This document shows positions 30,410-40,205 of a DNA stretch of 64,000 nt, piece by piece; position 1 is the first letter of the stretch; each line of letters opens with the position of its first letter. Below the pieces are notes generated by a model. That model was not told the origin of the DNA. It saw nothing but the letters and a program-made list of their open reading frames with translations, and did no database searches. The DNA lies in assembly GCA_030447785.1 (NCBI GenBank), contig JAUJOF010000001.1, forward strand, positions 366,807 to 430,806, read 5' to 3'. This DNA is from Solirubrobacteraceae bacterium. Lineage in GTDB: Bacteria; Actinomycetota; Thermoleophilia; Solirubrobacterales; Solirubrobacteraceae. The translations under genes were made by a program, and so were the position numbers.

Positions 30410-31302
30410 CCGCCCTCGTCGCTCTCGCACCGGCCAAGGTCAACCTGTGCCTGTTCGTCGGCCCGGTGCGCGCCGACGGGCGCCACGAGCTCGTGACCGT
30501 CTTCGACACCCTCGACCTGGCCGACGACGTGCGCCTCGAGCCCGCCGCGGACTCGCACGACGAGGTCGTGTGCCCGGGCGTGGAGGGCCCCAACCTGGCG
30601 CGCGCCGCGCTGCACGCGTGGCGCGCGCGCAGCGGCTGGGACGGCGCCCCGGCGCGCCTGACCATCACCAAGCGCATTCCCGTCGCGGGCGGCATGGCGG
30701 GAGGGTCGGCCGACGCCGCGGCGGCGCTGCGTCTGGCCGCGGCGGCCGCCGGGATCGACGATCCCGCGCTGCTCGAGGAGATCGCCGGCGGCCTGGGCGC
30801 GGACGTGCCCGCCCAGGTGCGCGGCGGTCGCGTCCTGGCCACGGGCGCCGGCGAGATCCTGCGTCCGCTCCCCGGACCGGGCGAGCCCTACGGCGTGCTC
30901 GTCGTACCCGTCGAGGCGCGGCTGAGCGCGGGCGCCGTCTACGCGGAGGCCGACCGCCTCGGGACGGTGCGCGACGCGGAGGGACTGGCCGCCGCGCGGG
31001 GGGCCGTCGAGGAGGAGGTGGGGATCCCCGCGCCCGGGCTCCTCGCCTCGGGCCTCGTGGCCAACGACCTCGAGGTCCCAGCGCGCGTTCTCTGCCCCGC
31101 CATCGACGGCGCCCTGGAACGGGTCCGCGCGGCCGGGGCCGATCACGCCCTGGTCGCGGGCTCGGGTCCCACCGTGCTCGGGCTCTTCCTGGGTGCCGAC
31201 GGCCCGCGGCGCGCCCGCGCAGCGGCCCCATCGGTGCCGGGGGCCCTCGCCGCCGCGCCGCTGCCCGCGGGGGCGGGAGCGCCGCGTCCGGCGCCCGCGT
31301 GA
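30406..31302 (+). CDS. ispE: 4-diphosphocytidyl-2-C-methyl-D-erythritol kinase
   Basis: LAPAKVNLCLFVGPVRADGRHELVTVFDTLDLAD; RIPVAGGMAGGSADAAAALR. Confidence 0.92.
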   Translation: MTALVALAPAKVNLCLFVGPVRADGRHELVTVFDTLDLADDVRLEPAADSHDEVVCPGVEGPNLARAALHAWRARSGWDGAPARLTITKRIPVAGGMAGGSADAAAALRLAAAAAGIDDPALLEEIAGGLGADVPAQVRGGRVLATGAGEILRPLPGPGEPYGVLVVPVEARLSAGAVYAEADRLGTVRDAEGLAAARGAVEEEVGIPAPGLLASGLVANDLEVPARVLCPAIDGALERVRAAGADHALVAGSGPTVLGLFLGADGPRRARAAAPSVPGALAAAPLPAGAGAPRPAPA

Positions 31303-31910
31303 GCGCCCCGGGCGGGCCCCGAATGGCTTTGGGCGCCGTCGCCGCGCTGGGGGCCCTTCCTCGTCCTGCTGGTGGCCTCGCCGGGCGGACCCACGTCCCG
31401 CTCGATCTGGCGGTGCAGGCCGCCGTCGAGGACCTGCGCGCCCCCGCTCTCGTGGCGGTGGCGCGGGTGGCCACCGAGGCCGGCGCCTCGTGGACCACCG
31501 GGCCGGCCGCCCTCGTCGCCGTCGTGGCGCTCCGGCGCCGGGGGCGACCCACGACGGCCCGGGTGATCGCGGCCGGGTGGATCATCACCTTCGTCGGGGT
31601 GCAGTCGGCCAAGCTCGCGCTGGGCCGGGGGCGGCCGCAGCTCGCGGAGGTCCTGATCGACCTCGGCTCCTATCCGTCCGGACACGCCGCCTACGTGATC
31701 ACCTGGGTGGCGATCGCCGTCGCCTTCGGGCGCGGACGGCCCGCCGTGGTGGTCGCGGCGGGCGTCGTGGCGATCCTCGTGGGCCTCACCCGCCTGTACC
31801 TGCGCGCGCACTGGCTGTCGGACGTCCTGGGCGGCTGGGGGCTGGGCGCCGCTATCTTCGCCCTCTGCGCCCTGGCGGGCGCGGCGTTTCCCGCATGCGC
31901 GAGGATGTGA
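31299..31910 (+). CDS. PAP2-superfamily phosphatase; N-terminal reading frame uncertain
   Basis: KLALGRGRPQ..GSYPSGHAAYVI..RLYLRAHWLSDVLGGW. Confidence 0.82.
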   Translation: MSAPGGPRMALGAVAALGALPRPAGGLAGRTHVPLDLAVQAAVEDLRAPALVAVARVATEAGASWTTGPAALVAVVALRRRGRPTTARVIAAGWIITFVGVQSAKLALGRGRPQLAEVLIDLGSYPSGHAAYVITWVAIAVAFGRGRPAVVVAAGVVAILVGLTRLYLRAHWLSDVLGGWGLGAAIFALCALAGAAFPACARM

Positions 31911-31929
31911 CGCCCCGGATCGATCGCCC

Positions 31930-32124
31930 GTGAGCAACGAGCTCATCTCCTACATCGTCGCCGCCGTGTGCGGCCTGCTTGTCGTCGGCGCCTTCGCCTG
32001 GTTCATCCTGCTGCCCGCGTGGCACAGCTACTGGAAGCTGCGCGACCGCATCGCGGCCTGCTTCCTCGCGCTGTACGTGCTGCTGGCGCTGCTGACGGTG
32101 GGGGCGGCGGGGGTGTGGCGGTGA
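31930..32124 (+). CDS. Small two-TM membrane protein (64 aa)
   Basis: MSNELISYIVAAVCGLLVVGAFAWFILLPAWHSYWKLRDRIAACFLALYVLLALLTVGAAGVWR. Confidence 0.6.
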   Translation: MSNELISYIVAAVCGLLVVGAFAWFILLPAWHSYWKLRDRIAACFLALYVLLALLTVGAAGVWR

Positions 32125-32383
32125 TCTACTTCTGGGACACCATCGCGGGCTGATCGCGGCCTGATCGCGGACGCCCTCGCCGCGCCTGGCCGGCATCCCG
32201 GGCGAGGGCCGTGCAAGAGCACTGTCCCTCGCCGGAGTGCCCCCAGGCATCGACGATGACGTGCGCGCTCAGCCCGCGATCGTGGTGGCTCCCCGCCATT
32301 CTCGCGTCGTTGCGCCCCTTGGCGGCACCCTCTTTCGCCGCTGAGGCCCGCCGCCGCGCCCGCCTCCCGGTAGCCTTTTCGCC

Positions 32384-33613
32384 ATGTCCACTCCGGCCGA
32401 GGGCACGGCCGGCCCCGACGCCTCTCCGCGCTCGATGCCGTCACGGAGGCGGTGGCGTCGGGCGCCGGGTTGCCCGACGTGGTGCGCCGCGGCGCGCGCG
32501 CTCGACGCGACCCTGGTGCTCAGCGATCGTGCCGGCGCGGTGGTGGCCGTGGCCGCCCGGTCGCCCGCCGACGAGCGGGCCGTGGTGGCCGGGGGCGAGG
32601 GGATCGAGGAGCTCGAGCTGCGGCTGGCCGACGACCTCGTGGGCCGGTTGCACATGCGCGCGCGTTCCGAGGCGCCGGTCGGCGTGGTGCGCCTGGTGGC
32701 CACGCTCGTGGCCGGCGAGGTCGAGCGCCTGCGCGCGCCGGCGCGGGCCTCCCAGGAGGCGGCCGCGGAGTTCCTGCGCTCGCTGTTGGACCGCGAGCTG
32801 CCCGACCGCGACGCGGTGCTTGCGCGCGCGGGCGAGCTGGGCGTCGCACTAGAGGAGGGCGGGAGCGTCGTGGTCGCCCGCGCGCACGCTCATGCGCCCA
32901 CCGATGACGGCTGGCGCGCCCGCGTGCTGGCGGCCGCTGAGCGCGGCGCGCGCGGGGCGGCTCCCGACGCGCTCGCCGCCGCCCTCCAGATCAGCGCCTC
33001 CGCGGGCGTCGAGATCGTCCTGCTGCTGCCGGGCGCCGACGACGCCCGCGCCGCGCGCGCGGCCGAGGGCGTGCTGCGCGAACTGCAGGCCGGCCTGCCC
33101 GGGCATACCTTCGCCGTGGGCCGCAGCCGCGTGGCCGAGGACGCCGCCGAGCTCGCCCGCGCCGGCGCCGAGGCGCTGCTGGCCGCCAACGTGGCCGAGG
33201 GTGCGACCAGCGGCGTGCTGGCCTTCGAGGAGACCGGCGCCTACCGCCTCCTGCTGCCCGCCATGAGCGAGGATCCCGCCGAGCTGAAGCGCTTCTACGC
33301 CGACACGATCGCGCCGCTGGCCGCCTACGACACCCAGTACGAGACCGACCTGGTGCGCACCGTCGAGGCCTACCTGGACAACGACGCCAACGTCGCCGCC
33401 ACCGCCCAGACCCTCTACACCCACCGCCACACGATCCGCTACCGCCTGGAGCGGGTGCGCGAGCTGTCGGGTCTGGACATGGGCTCGACCGACGGCCGCG
33501 AGCGCCTCTCGCTGGGCCTCAAGGCCATGCGCGTCCTCGGCGTCCACCGCCCGGGCGGGCCGGCCACCGAGGCCGGCGTGAGCGCGGGGCGCGTTCCGCC
33601 GCGGCCCCCGTAG
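32384..33613 (+). CDS. PucR/CdaR-family helix-turn-helix regulator
   Basis: C-terminal LVRTVEAYLDNDANVAATAQTLYTHRHTIRYRLERVRELSGLD; N-terminus appears to switch frame twice. Confidence 0.85.
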   Translation: MSTPAEGTAGPDASPRSMPSRRRWRRAPGCPTWCAAARALDATLVLSDRAGAVVAVAARSPADERAVVAGGEGIEELELRLADDLVGRLHMRARSEAPVGVVRLVATLVAGEVERLRAPARASQEAAAEFLRSLLDRELPDRDAVLARAGELGVALEEGGSVVVARAHAHAPTDDGWRARVLAAAERGARGAAPDALAAALQISASAGVEIVLLLPGADDARAARAAEGVLRELQAGLPGHTFAVGRSRVAEDAAELARAGAEALLAANVAEGATSGVLAFEETGAYRLLLPAMSEDPAELKRFYADTIAPLAAYDTQYETDLVRTVEAYLDNDANVAATAQTLYTHRHTIRYRLERVRELSGLDMGSTDGRERLSLGLKAMRVLGVHRPGGPATEAGVSAGRVPPRPP

Positions 33614-33626
33614 GATCCGCCGCGCG

Positions 33627-34413
33627 ATGGCGCTGGGCATCTTCACCGGGTCGGGCACCTACACGCTGCCGAGCATGGACGCGGGCGAGCCCCACTGGGT
33701 GGACACCCCTTCGGCCGCGCGCTGCTGACCGAGGGGCGCCTCGGGGGTGGACGTCGTGCACTGCTCCCGCCACCGCCCCAACCACGAGCTGCTGTCCAGC
33801 CAGGTCACCCACCAGGCCAACATCTGGGCCCTGCGCGAGGCCGGTGTGCGCGGAATCCTCGCGGCGACCGTCTGCGGCGCGGTGGACCCCGAGGTGGAGC
33901 TCGGCGGCCTCGTGGTCTTCGACGATCTGCACTTCGTGGCCAACCGCCTGCCCGACGGGTCGGCGTGCACCCTGCACACCGAGCCCGGGGGCCGGGCGCG
34001 GACACTGGATCTTCGACCGCCCCTTCAGCCAGCCGCTGCGCGAGGCGCTGCTGGGCGGGGCCCGGGAGGCGGGCCACGCCGTGCGCGACGGCGGCTGCTA
34101 CGGCCACGTGGACGGCCCGCGCTTCAACACCCGGGCCGAGATCCGGGGCCTGGCCACCTGCGGGGTGACCGCGGTCTCCCAGACCGCCGGCCCCGAGACC
34201 ACGCTGGCCGGGGAGGCCGAGATCCCCTTACGCGCTGATCGGCTACGCCACCGACTACGCCAACGGGGTATACGACGAGCCCACGGCGATCGAGGAGCTC
34301 CGCGCCTGATCCAGGCCAGCGGCGACACCCTGGCCACGACGCTGCAGGCCGCGGTGGGCAAGGTCGACGAGGACACCCTGGAGCCCGTGGGCACCCACTT
34401 CCGCTGGGACTGA
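33627..34413 (+). pseudogene. MTAP/PNP-family phosphorylase, reading frame interrupted several times
   Basis: MALGIFTGSGTY; DVVHCSRHRPNHELLSSQVTHQANIWALREAGVRGILAATVCGAVDP; CYGHVDGPRFNTRAEIRGLATCGVTAVSQTAGPETTLAGEAEIP; YATDYANGV, in three frames. Confidence 0.8.
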
Positions 34414-34456
34414 TCCGGCGCGATTGGCCCTCAGGCCCCCGGGGCAGCACGCGGCC

Positions 34457-34817
34457 ATGGAGCGCGACGACAAGTTATTGAGAGAAGAGTCCGCCGCGGC
34501 CGCCGAGGAGGCCGGCAAGATCGGCGGCGAGCCGGGCGTCGAACCCGGCTACGAGCACGACCCCGACCGCCCCGGCGTCCTCGAGGACGAGGCCATGGCC
34601 CCCGTCTACGAGGCCGGCGGCGGCGAGGCCGAGGGCTTCGAGCAGGCCGAGGCGATGCTCGAGGAGCGCGCCACCAACCCCCCGCGGCCCCAGTCCGATG
34701 GCTCACGCGGGCGAGGTCGACGAGGAGGCCCAGGCCGTCGAGGGAGCCGGCGACCTCTACGCCGAGCCCGATCACCTCGGGGCGCCAGAGGTGCCGGAGG
34801 ACGAGCGCAGCGACTAG
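34457..34817 (+). CDS. Acidic hypothetical protein, frameshift near 34700
   Basis: MERDDKLLREESAAAAEEAGKIGGEPGVEPGYEHDPDRPGVLEDEAMAPVYEAGGGEAEGFEQAEAMLEERAT then continues in another frame to ..VPEDERSD stop. Confidence 0.5.
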
Positions 34818-34842
34818 CCTGTTGGGGGGCCATTCCGGCCGT

Positions 34843-34917
34843 TGGGGAGTGGTGTAATTGGCAGCACGGCAGCCTTTGGAGCTGTTTCAAGTTCCGGTTC
34901 GAGTCCGGACTCCCCAG
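34843..34917 (+). tRNA. tRNA-Gln (anticodon TTG)
   Basis: TGGGGAG..CTCCCCA acceptor stem; GCAGC-CTTTGGA-GCTGT anticodon arm; GGTTCGAGTCC T-arm. Confidence 0.93.
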
Positions 34918-34951
34918 TGGGTTCGTCCGGCGCGGCTGCGAACATACGTTT

Positions 34952-35707
34952 GTGCCGCCGCGTTACACCGAACAGGAAGCTCACGACGCGGTTGCTGCGT
35001 CGCTGAGCTGGGCCGAGTCGCTGCGGCGACTCGGCATGTGCCACACCGGTGGCGCACGCCTGATCCTTCGGAAGTACGTCGCCATATGGGGCATCTCGAT
35101 CGACCATTTCGATCCCCGAGCGGCTCAGCGCGCCGCGCTGCGACCGGAGCCGGTTCCCCTCGACGAGGTCCTGGTCGAGCACTCGACCTACGCGCGGCAC
35201 GCCATCAAGCGACGGCTCTTCGCTGAGGGACTCAAGGAACGCGCGTGTGAGCTCTGCGGCCAGGGCGACGTGTGGCGAGGGCGGCCGATGGGCCTCATCC
35301 TCGACCACGTCAACGGCGTTCGCACCGACAACCGCCTCGAGAATCTCCGGATCGTCTGCCCCAACTGCAACGCGACACTCGATACGCACTGCGGCCGACG
35401 GCTCAAGCTCGGCGACGTCAAGCGTGAGTGCAAACGATGCGGCACGTCGTTCGAGGCGCGCGACAGGCGCCAGCGCTACTGCTCCCGCGACTGCGGGCAG
35501 CGCCACGAGCGCACCGGGCGCGCGAACCCGGGGGCTCGGCGTGTGGAGCGGCCTCCCTACGCCCATCTCATCTCCGAGGTTGCGACCCTGGGCTGGTCGG
35601 CCACCGGCCGGAGATACGGCGTCTCCGACAACGCCATCCGCAAGTGGGTCCGCGCCTACGAGGCTGCTACCAGCGTCGCCGCGGACGCTCCCGAAAGCGG
35701 GGAGTGA
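34952..35707 (+). CDS. HNH endonuclease with flanking HTH-like regions and zinc-finger-like CxxC pairs
   Basis: CELCGQGDVWRGRPMGLILDHVNGVRTDNRLENLRIVCPNCNATLDTHCG; CKRCGTSFEARDRRQRYCSRDC; GVSDNAIRKWVRAYE. Confidence 0.85.
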   Translation: MPPRYTEQEAHDAVAASLSWAESLRRLGMCHTGGARLILRKYVAIWGISIDHFDPRAAQRAALRPEPVPLDEVLVEHSTYARHAIKRRLFAEGLKERACELCGQGDVWRGRPMGLILDHVNGVRTDNRLENLRIVCPNCNATLDTHCGRRLKLGDVKRECKRCGTSFEARDRRQRYCSRDCGQRHERTGRANPGARRVERPPYAHLISEVATLGWSATGRRYGVSDNAIRKWVRAYEAATSVAADAPESGE

Positions 35708-36506
35708 GCACCGCGCGAGATCGCGGCGTAGTCTGGGGCACGGCGTCAGTGCTCGGCGCTCGGGTTGCTCTGCTGGGGAGGGCGAGACCCTCAGGCCACG
35801 CAGCATGCCGGGAGCTCACCGGGCCATACGTGACCGCCAGCTTGGTGTCCGTTGTTGGTCACGGGAGCGCGGCTACGGCAGCAGCTCGGCCAGATCGCGC
35901 GGACTGGCGCAGATAGGGCCCCTTGACCGGGCATCTGAGCGGGCGGGGGTTGCGGGACACCACGCCGCTCATCGCCTCAGGGCGGTCGGCGCCAGCGCCC
36001 TGTCCAGTGGGGTTTCCCCTTACGAGCGGGTCCCGGCTAGCGCAATCGTTGCGGCTGGCGCACCAAAGCGCTGCAGCGCGCCGGGCACGCCGCGATGTCG
36101 CTAGTTACCTACTTCGCGGCTTTGACCGACGCGTCGTGTCTCCTCGTTCGGAGATGGCCCACAGTACGCCGCCTGCGATGAGGCCAATGAGCGCCACGGC
36201 CCGCCTTCAGCGCCCTGTGCGACCCCGCCTGCTGAGAGCGTGATCATCGCCGCGACGCTCCACGCCAGCGCCGGCCCCTTCTTTCCGCGGATGAACATAT
36301 CCCAGAAGACGAAGGCGACCGCGATCACCACTACCGCCAGAAAGACCCATCCCATTTAGTGCGACGCTATCCGACTGCTTCGGGCGGGATGCCTTGGCCA
36401 GTGTTGCAAGCGCCGTTCCCCTTAACGGACGCTGCCGGAGCGCCAATCGTCCCAAGCAGGGTCAATCGGGGTCCGCGCCCCGATCCCGACAGCGAGCCCG
36501 CCAACG

Positions 36507-37176
36507 CTAGAGCTCGTCGAGGTCTCGGAGCAGCTTGAACTGCTTCTCAAACAGCCGATTCTGCTCGTCGCGGAGTCGCTTGATCTCGGTGAGCTGCGAG
36601 TCGATCAGCGCGCCCATGACGTCGAGCCGGGTCTGCTGTTCAGGTCCGCCCCGCCCGGCTATGTCCGTTTGGCGTTCCACGATGCGCGCCAACTCGAGCG
36701 CAGCCTCGCCCTGGCGATCCATGACGGCCTGCTGCTCCCGGTCGAGGGCTTCCCCGGCTGCCGCCTTTTCCTGTGCTGTCGAGCTCGGATTGCTGAGTCG
36801 AGTACAGCGATCGACCCAACGAGTATTCCCAGCACGAGCGCAGCGACGCCAACGAGGTGGGTTGGTCGCACGTCGCGAGGCAGTTTCGCGAGCCACGGCG
36901 TGAGGAAGACGACAGCGTCCCGACGCTGACGATCATGACGGCGCTCGCCACCACGATGCAGTGGAAGCCGGTGGGCTCGCCGGTGATGGCGCCGGCGATC
37001 GCTACGACTTCCGCGTAGAGCAGAAAACAACCGAGGCACACGATCCCGAAGACAACCCGGCTGTAGTGGCGGCCGGGTGTCGCCGGTGGGCGTAGCCGCT
37101 CGGTTAGCAGCGCCCCGAACATCAAGGCTGGGAGCAAGGCTGCAGCGATCTGGAAGAACGCTCGATCGTCTTCCAT
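36507..37176 (-). CDS. Membrane protein with C-terminal coiled coil, frame-disrupted
   Basis: MEDDRAFFQIAAALLPALMFGALLTERL..; second TM pair VGVAALVLGILVGSIAVLDSAI in another frame; LDREQQAVMDRQGEAALELARIVERQ.. in a third. Confidence 0.5.
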
Positions 37177-37289
37177 CGGTAAGAGCTTGACAGCCGCCGC
37201 GGCGCTGAGTCTGGTGTCACACCGTCCTGGGCACCCGCCGACCCTGGCCGTCGCCGCTCGCTGCTCCCTGCCCGAGCCCTATGGCCGGC

Positions 37290-37540
37290 CTCCAGCGGCC
37301 GGAATTCGAAGCCGACCTAATCCGTGAGCGAACCACCGCCGGACTTGCCGCCGCGCGCCCGCGGCCGCCGGGGTGGGCGCAAGCCCGCGCTAACGCCCGC
37401 CAAGATCAACGCCGCCCCGCCAGATGCACGCCGCCCGTCAGCACACCGTCAACGAGATCGCCCAAGCCCTCGGCGTCAGCCGCGCGAGCGTCTATAGCGC
37501 GCTCGCCAAGCCTTCCGAGCCACCGGCGAGCGGATAGCGC
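37290..37540 (+). pseudogene. Serine recombinase (resolvase/invertase) C-terminal remnant
   Basis: EFEADLIRERTTAGLAAARARGR..GRKPALTPAKINAA.QMHAARQHTVNEIAQALGVSRASVYSALAK across shifted frames; catalytic N-terminus absent. Confidence 0.75.
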
Positions 37541-37606
37541 CACCGAGATCGCAGGAGAGGGTCGCGCTAGGTCCGTCCCAGGCCAGCGTCTCCTGCTATA
37601 GGAACG

Positions 37607-38206
37607 TCAGGACCCTCTCTCGGTATCCTGAGCAGGAGGCTCGTCGAGCCGTCCGCGCGAGTTGTGGCGCCGCATGTCGTCGACGAGGTCGTCGATGAGG
37701 TGTTCGACCTCCGATCGCACGGACTGACCGTCGGCGAGCCGCACGACGCCACGGAATCCGCGCGCGAGATCGTCGGACTGCTCGTAGACGACGAGCGGCA
37801 GCGGAAGTCGGCTCCGCGGCTTGACCTCGCGGTCAGCGCGCGCCGGGTCGGTGTCGTCGAGCAGGTCAATCCCACGATCCGCACCCTCGATTTCGATCCA
37901 CGCGCTGGCGACGTACTCGCTCCGCTCGGGATGCTCGTTCAGGATCTCCAACGTCAAGACGTAGTCGAGCGGCAGGTCAGCGCGCGCGAACAGCACGCCC
38001 TCAGCTGGCGACGGAAAACGGGTTAGCCGGTGCCCGAACTCAACTCGCATCCGCGTCTGCTCGCGCTGCTTATCGCGCTGACGCTGCCACGCCAATGCCT
38101 GCTCGGCCAAGTCGTTCGCTCGCCCGCTCCGACGAAGCCCTAGCGCGGCGACCACGAACGCGCCGCCAGCAATGATGACGGAGATGGTCTCGGTCGCCAG
38201 GCTCAC
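37607..38206 (-). CDS. Hypothetical protein: one TM, coiled coil, beta-rich C-terminus
   Basis: VSLATETISVIIAGGAFVVAALGLRRSGRANDLAEQALAWQRQRDKQREQTRMRVEFGHR. Confidence 0.55.
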   Translation of the reverse strand: MSLATETISVIIAGGAFVVAALGLRRSGRANDLAEQALAWQRQRDKQREQTRMRVEFGHRLTRFPSPAEGVLFARADLPLDYVLTLEILNEHPERSEYVASAWIEIEGADRGIDLLDDTDPARADREVKPRSRLPLPLVVYEQSDDLARGFRGVVRLADGQSVRSEVEHLIDDLVDDMRRHNSRGRLDEPPAQDTERGS

Positions 38207-38421
38207 TCGGGGAAGGTTGCCATCCGGGTAAGACGCGGGGGTGTCTAACCAACGAGCTCCCACTCGGCCGCGACTCTTCACGGACACCGCCCGATGGCAG
38301 AACCCGATCCTTGCGGCCGGGGTTTTGGCCCGCATGGGCGGGCAGCAAAGGATGCCTCGGCGGTAATGGTCCACGCCGGCGCCGCCACGGCTCGACCGGC
38401 CAAGGTCGGCCGCACGAGGCG

Positions 38422-39307
38422 TCACGACGACGAAGCAACCACGATCTTGCGAGTGAGCTCAACAGCGGGACGGAGCACCTCGTTGTAGAACGCGGGCGCC
38501 AGTGCGAAGTGCGTCTGCGCGTCCATCACGGGCACGAGCTCCTCGGGCTTGTCACCCTTGCCGCGATAGATGATGGCTCGCTCTCCGTGCAGTTCTGACG
38601 GCCGGCGTCGTTGGTGCGTGAAGCCGTTGCGCTCCTGCTTGATGAAGCCGAACAGCTCGTTCTCCGCGAGGGCTCGAAGGTCGCTCCACTCGGCACGGTC
38701 CTGATAGGCCGTGTCAAGCTCGCTCAGGCTTCCACGGCCGAAAGAGGGCTGTCGGCGATCCCCCCGACGGGTGGTCTCGACAGGCAGCCCAGCTCGGCAG
38801 CGCAAAAGTATGGCGAGGCGGTCACAGGCGGCTATCCCACGATACAGCGCCGAGTCCACCATCTGGGCCGCGAACCATCGCGACAGGATCCTGCTGCCCG
38901 CGATTTGCTGGTGGGGGCGCTCAAAGAGCTCAGCCGCGTTCGGCGGCTCGACGGCGTACCTCTGAGCGACGACGACTACCTCCGCTGGCCACGGCATAGC
39001 GTCGAACTGCTCGTCACCTGACCCCTTCACGGTCGGGGCGTCGCCCCGCTCGCGCTTGATCACGTAGTCGCGAAGGAGCGTCAGCGCCAGTAGCGCTTCG
39101 AACCGGTACTCGTCGATGAGCAGGTGCAGTGTCTGTTAGCGCGTCGATGTACGTCCGATGCAAGTCGGGGTCCGCAATGCCCTGGAGCTCGTTCTCCGGG
39201 TACTCCATGACTAGGTCGGAAAAGCCCTCGTAGTCAGGCAACGCGTAGTCTTGATGTTCCGCGTCGCGAGCGTCGGCAATCGCCTGAGCATCGATCTCGA
39301 AGGGCAC
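38422..39307 (-). CDS. HEPN-like hypothetical protein, frameshift near 39130
   Basis: MPFEIDAQAIADARDAEHQDYALPDYEGFSDLVMEYPENELQGIADPDLHRTYIDALT then TLHLLIDEYRFEALLALTLLRDYVIKRE..LFGFIKQERNGFTHQRRR; RNGFTH fits R-phi-x3-H. Confidence 0.5.
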
Positions 39308-39318
39308 GGCCAGAGGCT

Positions 39319-39642
39319 ATGGGCCACCGAGTTCCGCTGACGCTGGTCGCTTACGCTGGCCTCACGCTGGCGCCGTTCGTGGTTGCCGTCGCTCGCGGTG
39401 AGTGGAATGCCGCCATCACTGCGACCGCGGTCCTGGTGGCCGTTTTGCTCATCTTCCTGCTGCGGGGAAGCCGCGTCGCGTGGTGGTGCGCCGTTGCTTT
39501 GGAGTTCGCCCACCTGGTAGCGAATGTTGTGGATCCGCCTCCATGGTGGACCTGCGCCTTGTCTGTGCTGGCGTTCGCGACGCTCATCGCTCCACCGACC
39601 CGCCGCTACGTGCGCGAGGCCCCGACCGGGCGCGCCCGGTGA
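39319..39642 (+). CDS. Small membrane protein
   Basis: MGHRVPLTLVAYAGLTLAPFVVAVARGEWNAAITATAVLVAVLLIFLLRG. Confidence 0.5.
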   Translation: MGHRVPLTLVAYAGLTLAPFVVAVARGEWNAAITATAVLVAVLLIFLLRGSRVAWWCAVALEFAHLVANVVDPPPWWTCALSVLAFATLIAPPTRRYVREAPTGRAR

Positions 39643-39785
39643 GCGATCGCTGGCCGGAACACCCGAGAGCGGTCGTCATGGACCCGCCGATGGACGATGG
39701 CCTTGGCTCATCGTGACGCACGTCGCGGGCTCTCAGCTACCGGCCGTACCGCCCCCTCCCTCTCGGCCGGTGGAGCGACAAGGCG

Positions 39786-39819
39786 GGTTCGGCCGGCGCC
39801 GCTGCGCGCCGGCCGAACC
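39786..39819 (-). terminator. Perfect 14-bp-stem hairpin downstream of the rhodanese gene
   Basis: GGTTCGGCCGGCGC-cgctgc-GCGCCGGCCGAACC. Confidence 0.65.
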
Positions 39820-39828
39820 GCTGGTGGC

Positions 39829-40170
39829 CTATGCCGCGGTGACGGCGCCGGACTCGGTCGGCAGGCCGGCGGCGACCCAGTCCTCCTTGCCCTCGACGTA
39901 CTCGCGCACGTTGGTGTACCCGAGCCTCTCGAGCTTGGCGGCCGCGACGCCCGAGTTCTTGCAGGGCGTGTTGGCGCAGTAGGTGACGATCGCCGCGTCC
40001 TTGTCGGCCAGCAGCTTGGGCGCCTGGGCGTCGATGTCGTCGTGTGGGATGTTGATCGCGCCCGGAATGTGCTCCTGGTCGAAGTACACGGCGGGGAGGG
40101 CCTCGACGACGATGACGTCGCCGTGGTCGACGAGCTGCTTGAGCTCCTCGCGGGTGATGCTGGTGGGCAT
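39829..40170 (-). CDS. Rhodanese-like domain protein
   Basis: ITREELKQLVDHGDVIVVEALPAVYFDQEHIPGAINIPHDDID; IVTYCANTPCKNSGVAAAKLERLGYTNVREYVEGKEDWVAAGLP. Confidence 0.9.
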   Translation of the reverse strand: MPTSITREELKQLVDHGDVIVVEALPAVYFDQEHIPGAINIPHDDIDAQAPKLLADKDAAIVTYCANTPCKNSGVAAAKLERLGYTNVREYVEGKEDWVAAGLPTESGAVTAA

Positions 40171-40205
40171 GTGTGCCTCCTGACGCTCGTGGTGATTCGG
40201 GAATA

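Noticed and set aside
34424-35707. Single 427-aa ORF running from the 34.5-kb gene through tRNA-Gln into the HNH protein
   Set aside because: The frame simply stays open through the tRNA. The HNH gene has its own GTG start at 34952 and the upstream gene ends in another frame.
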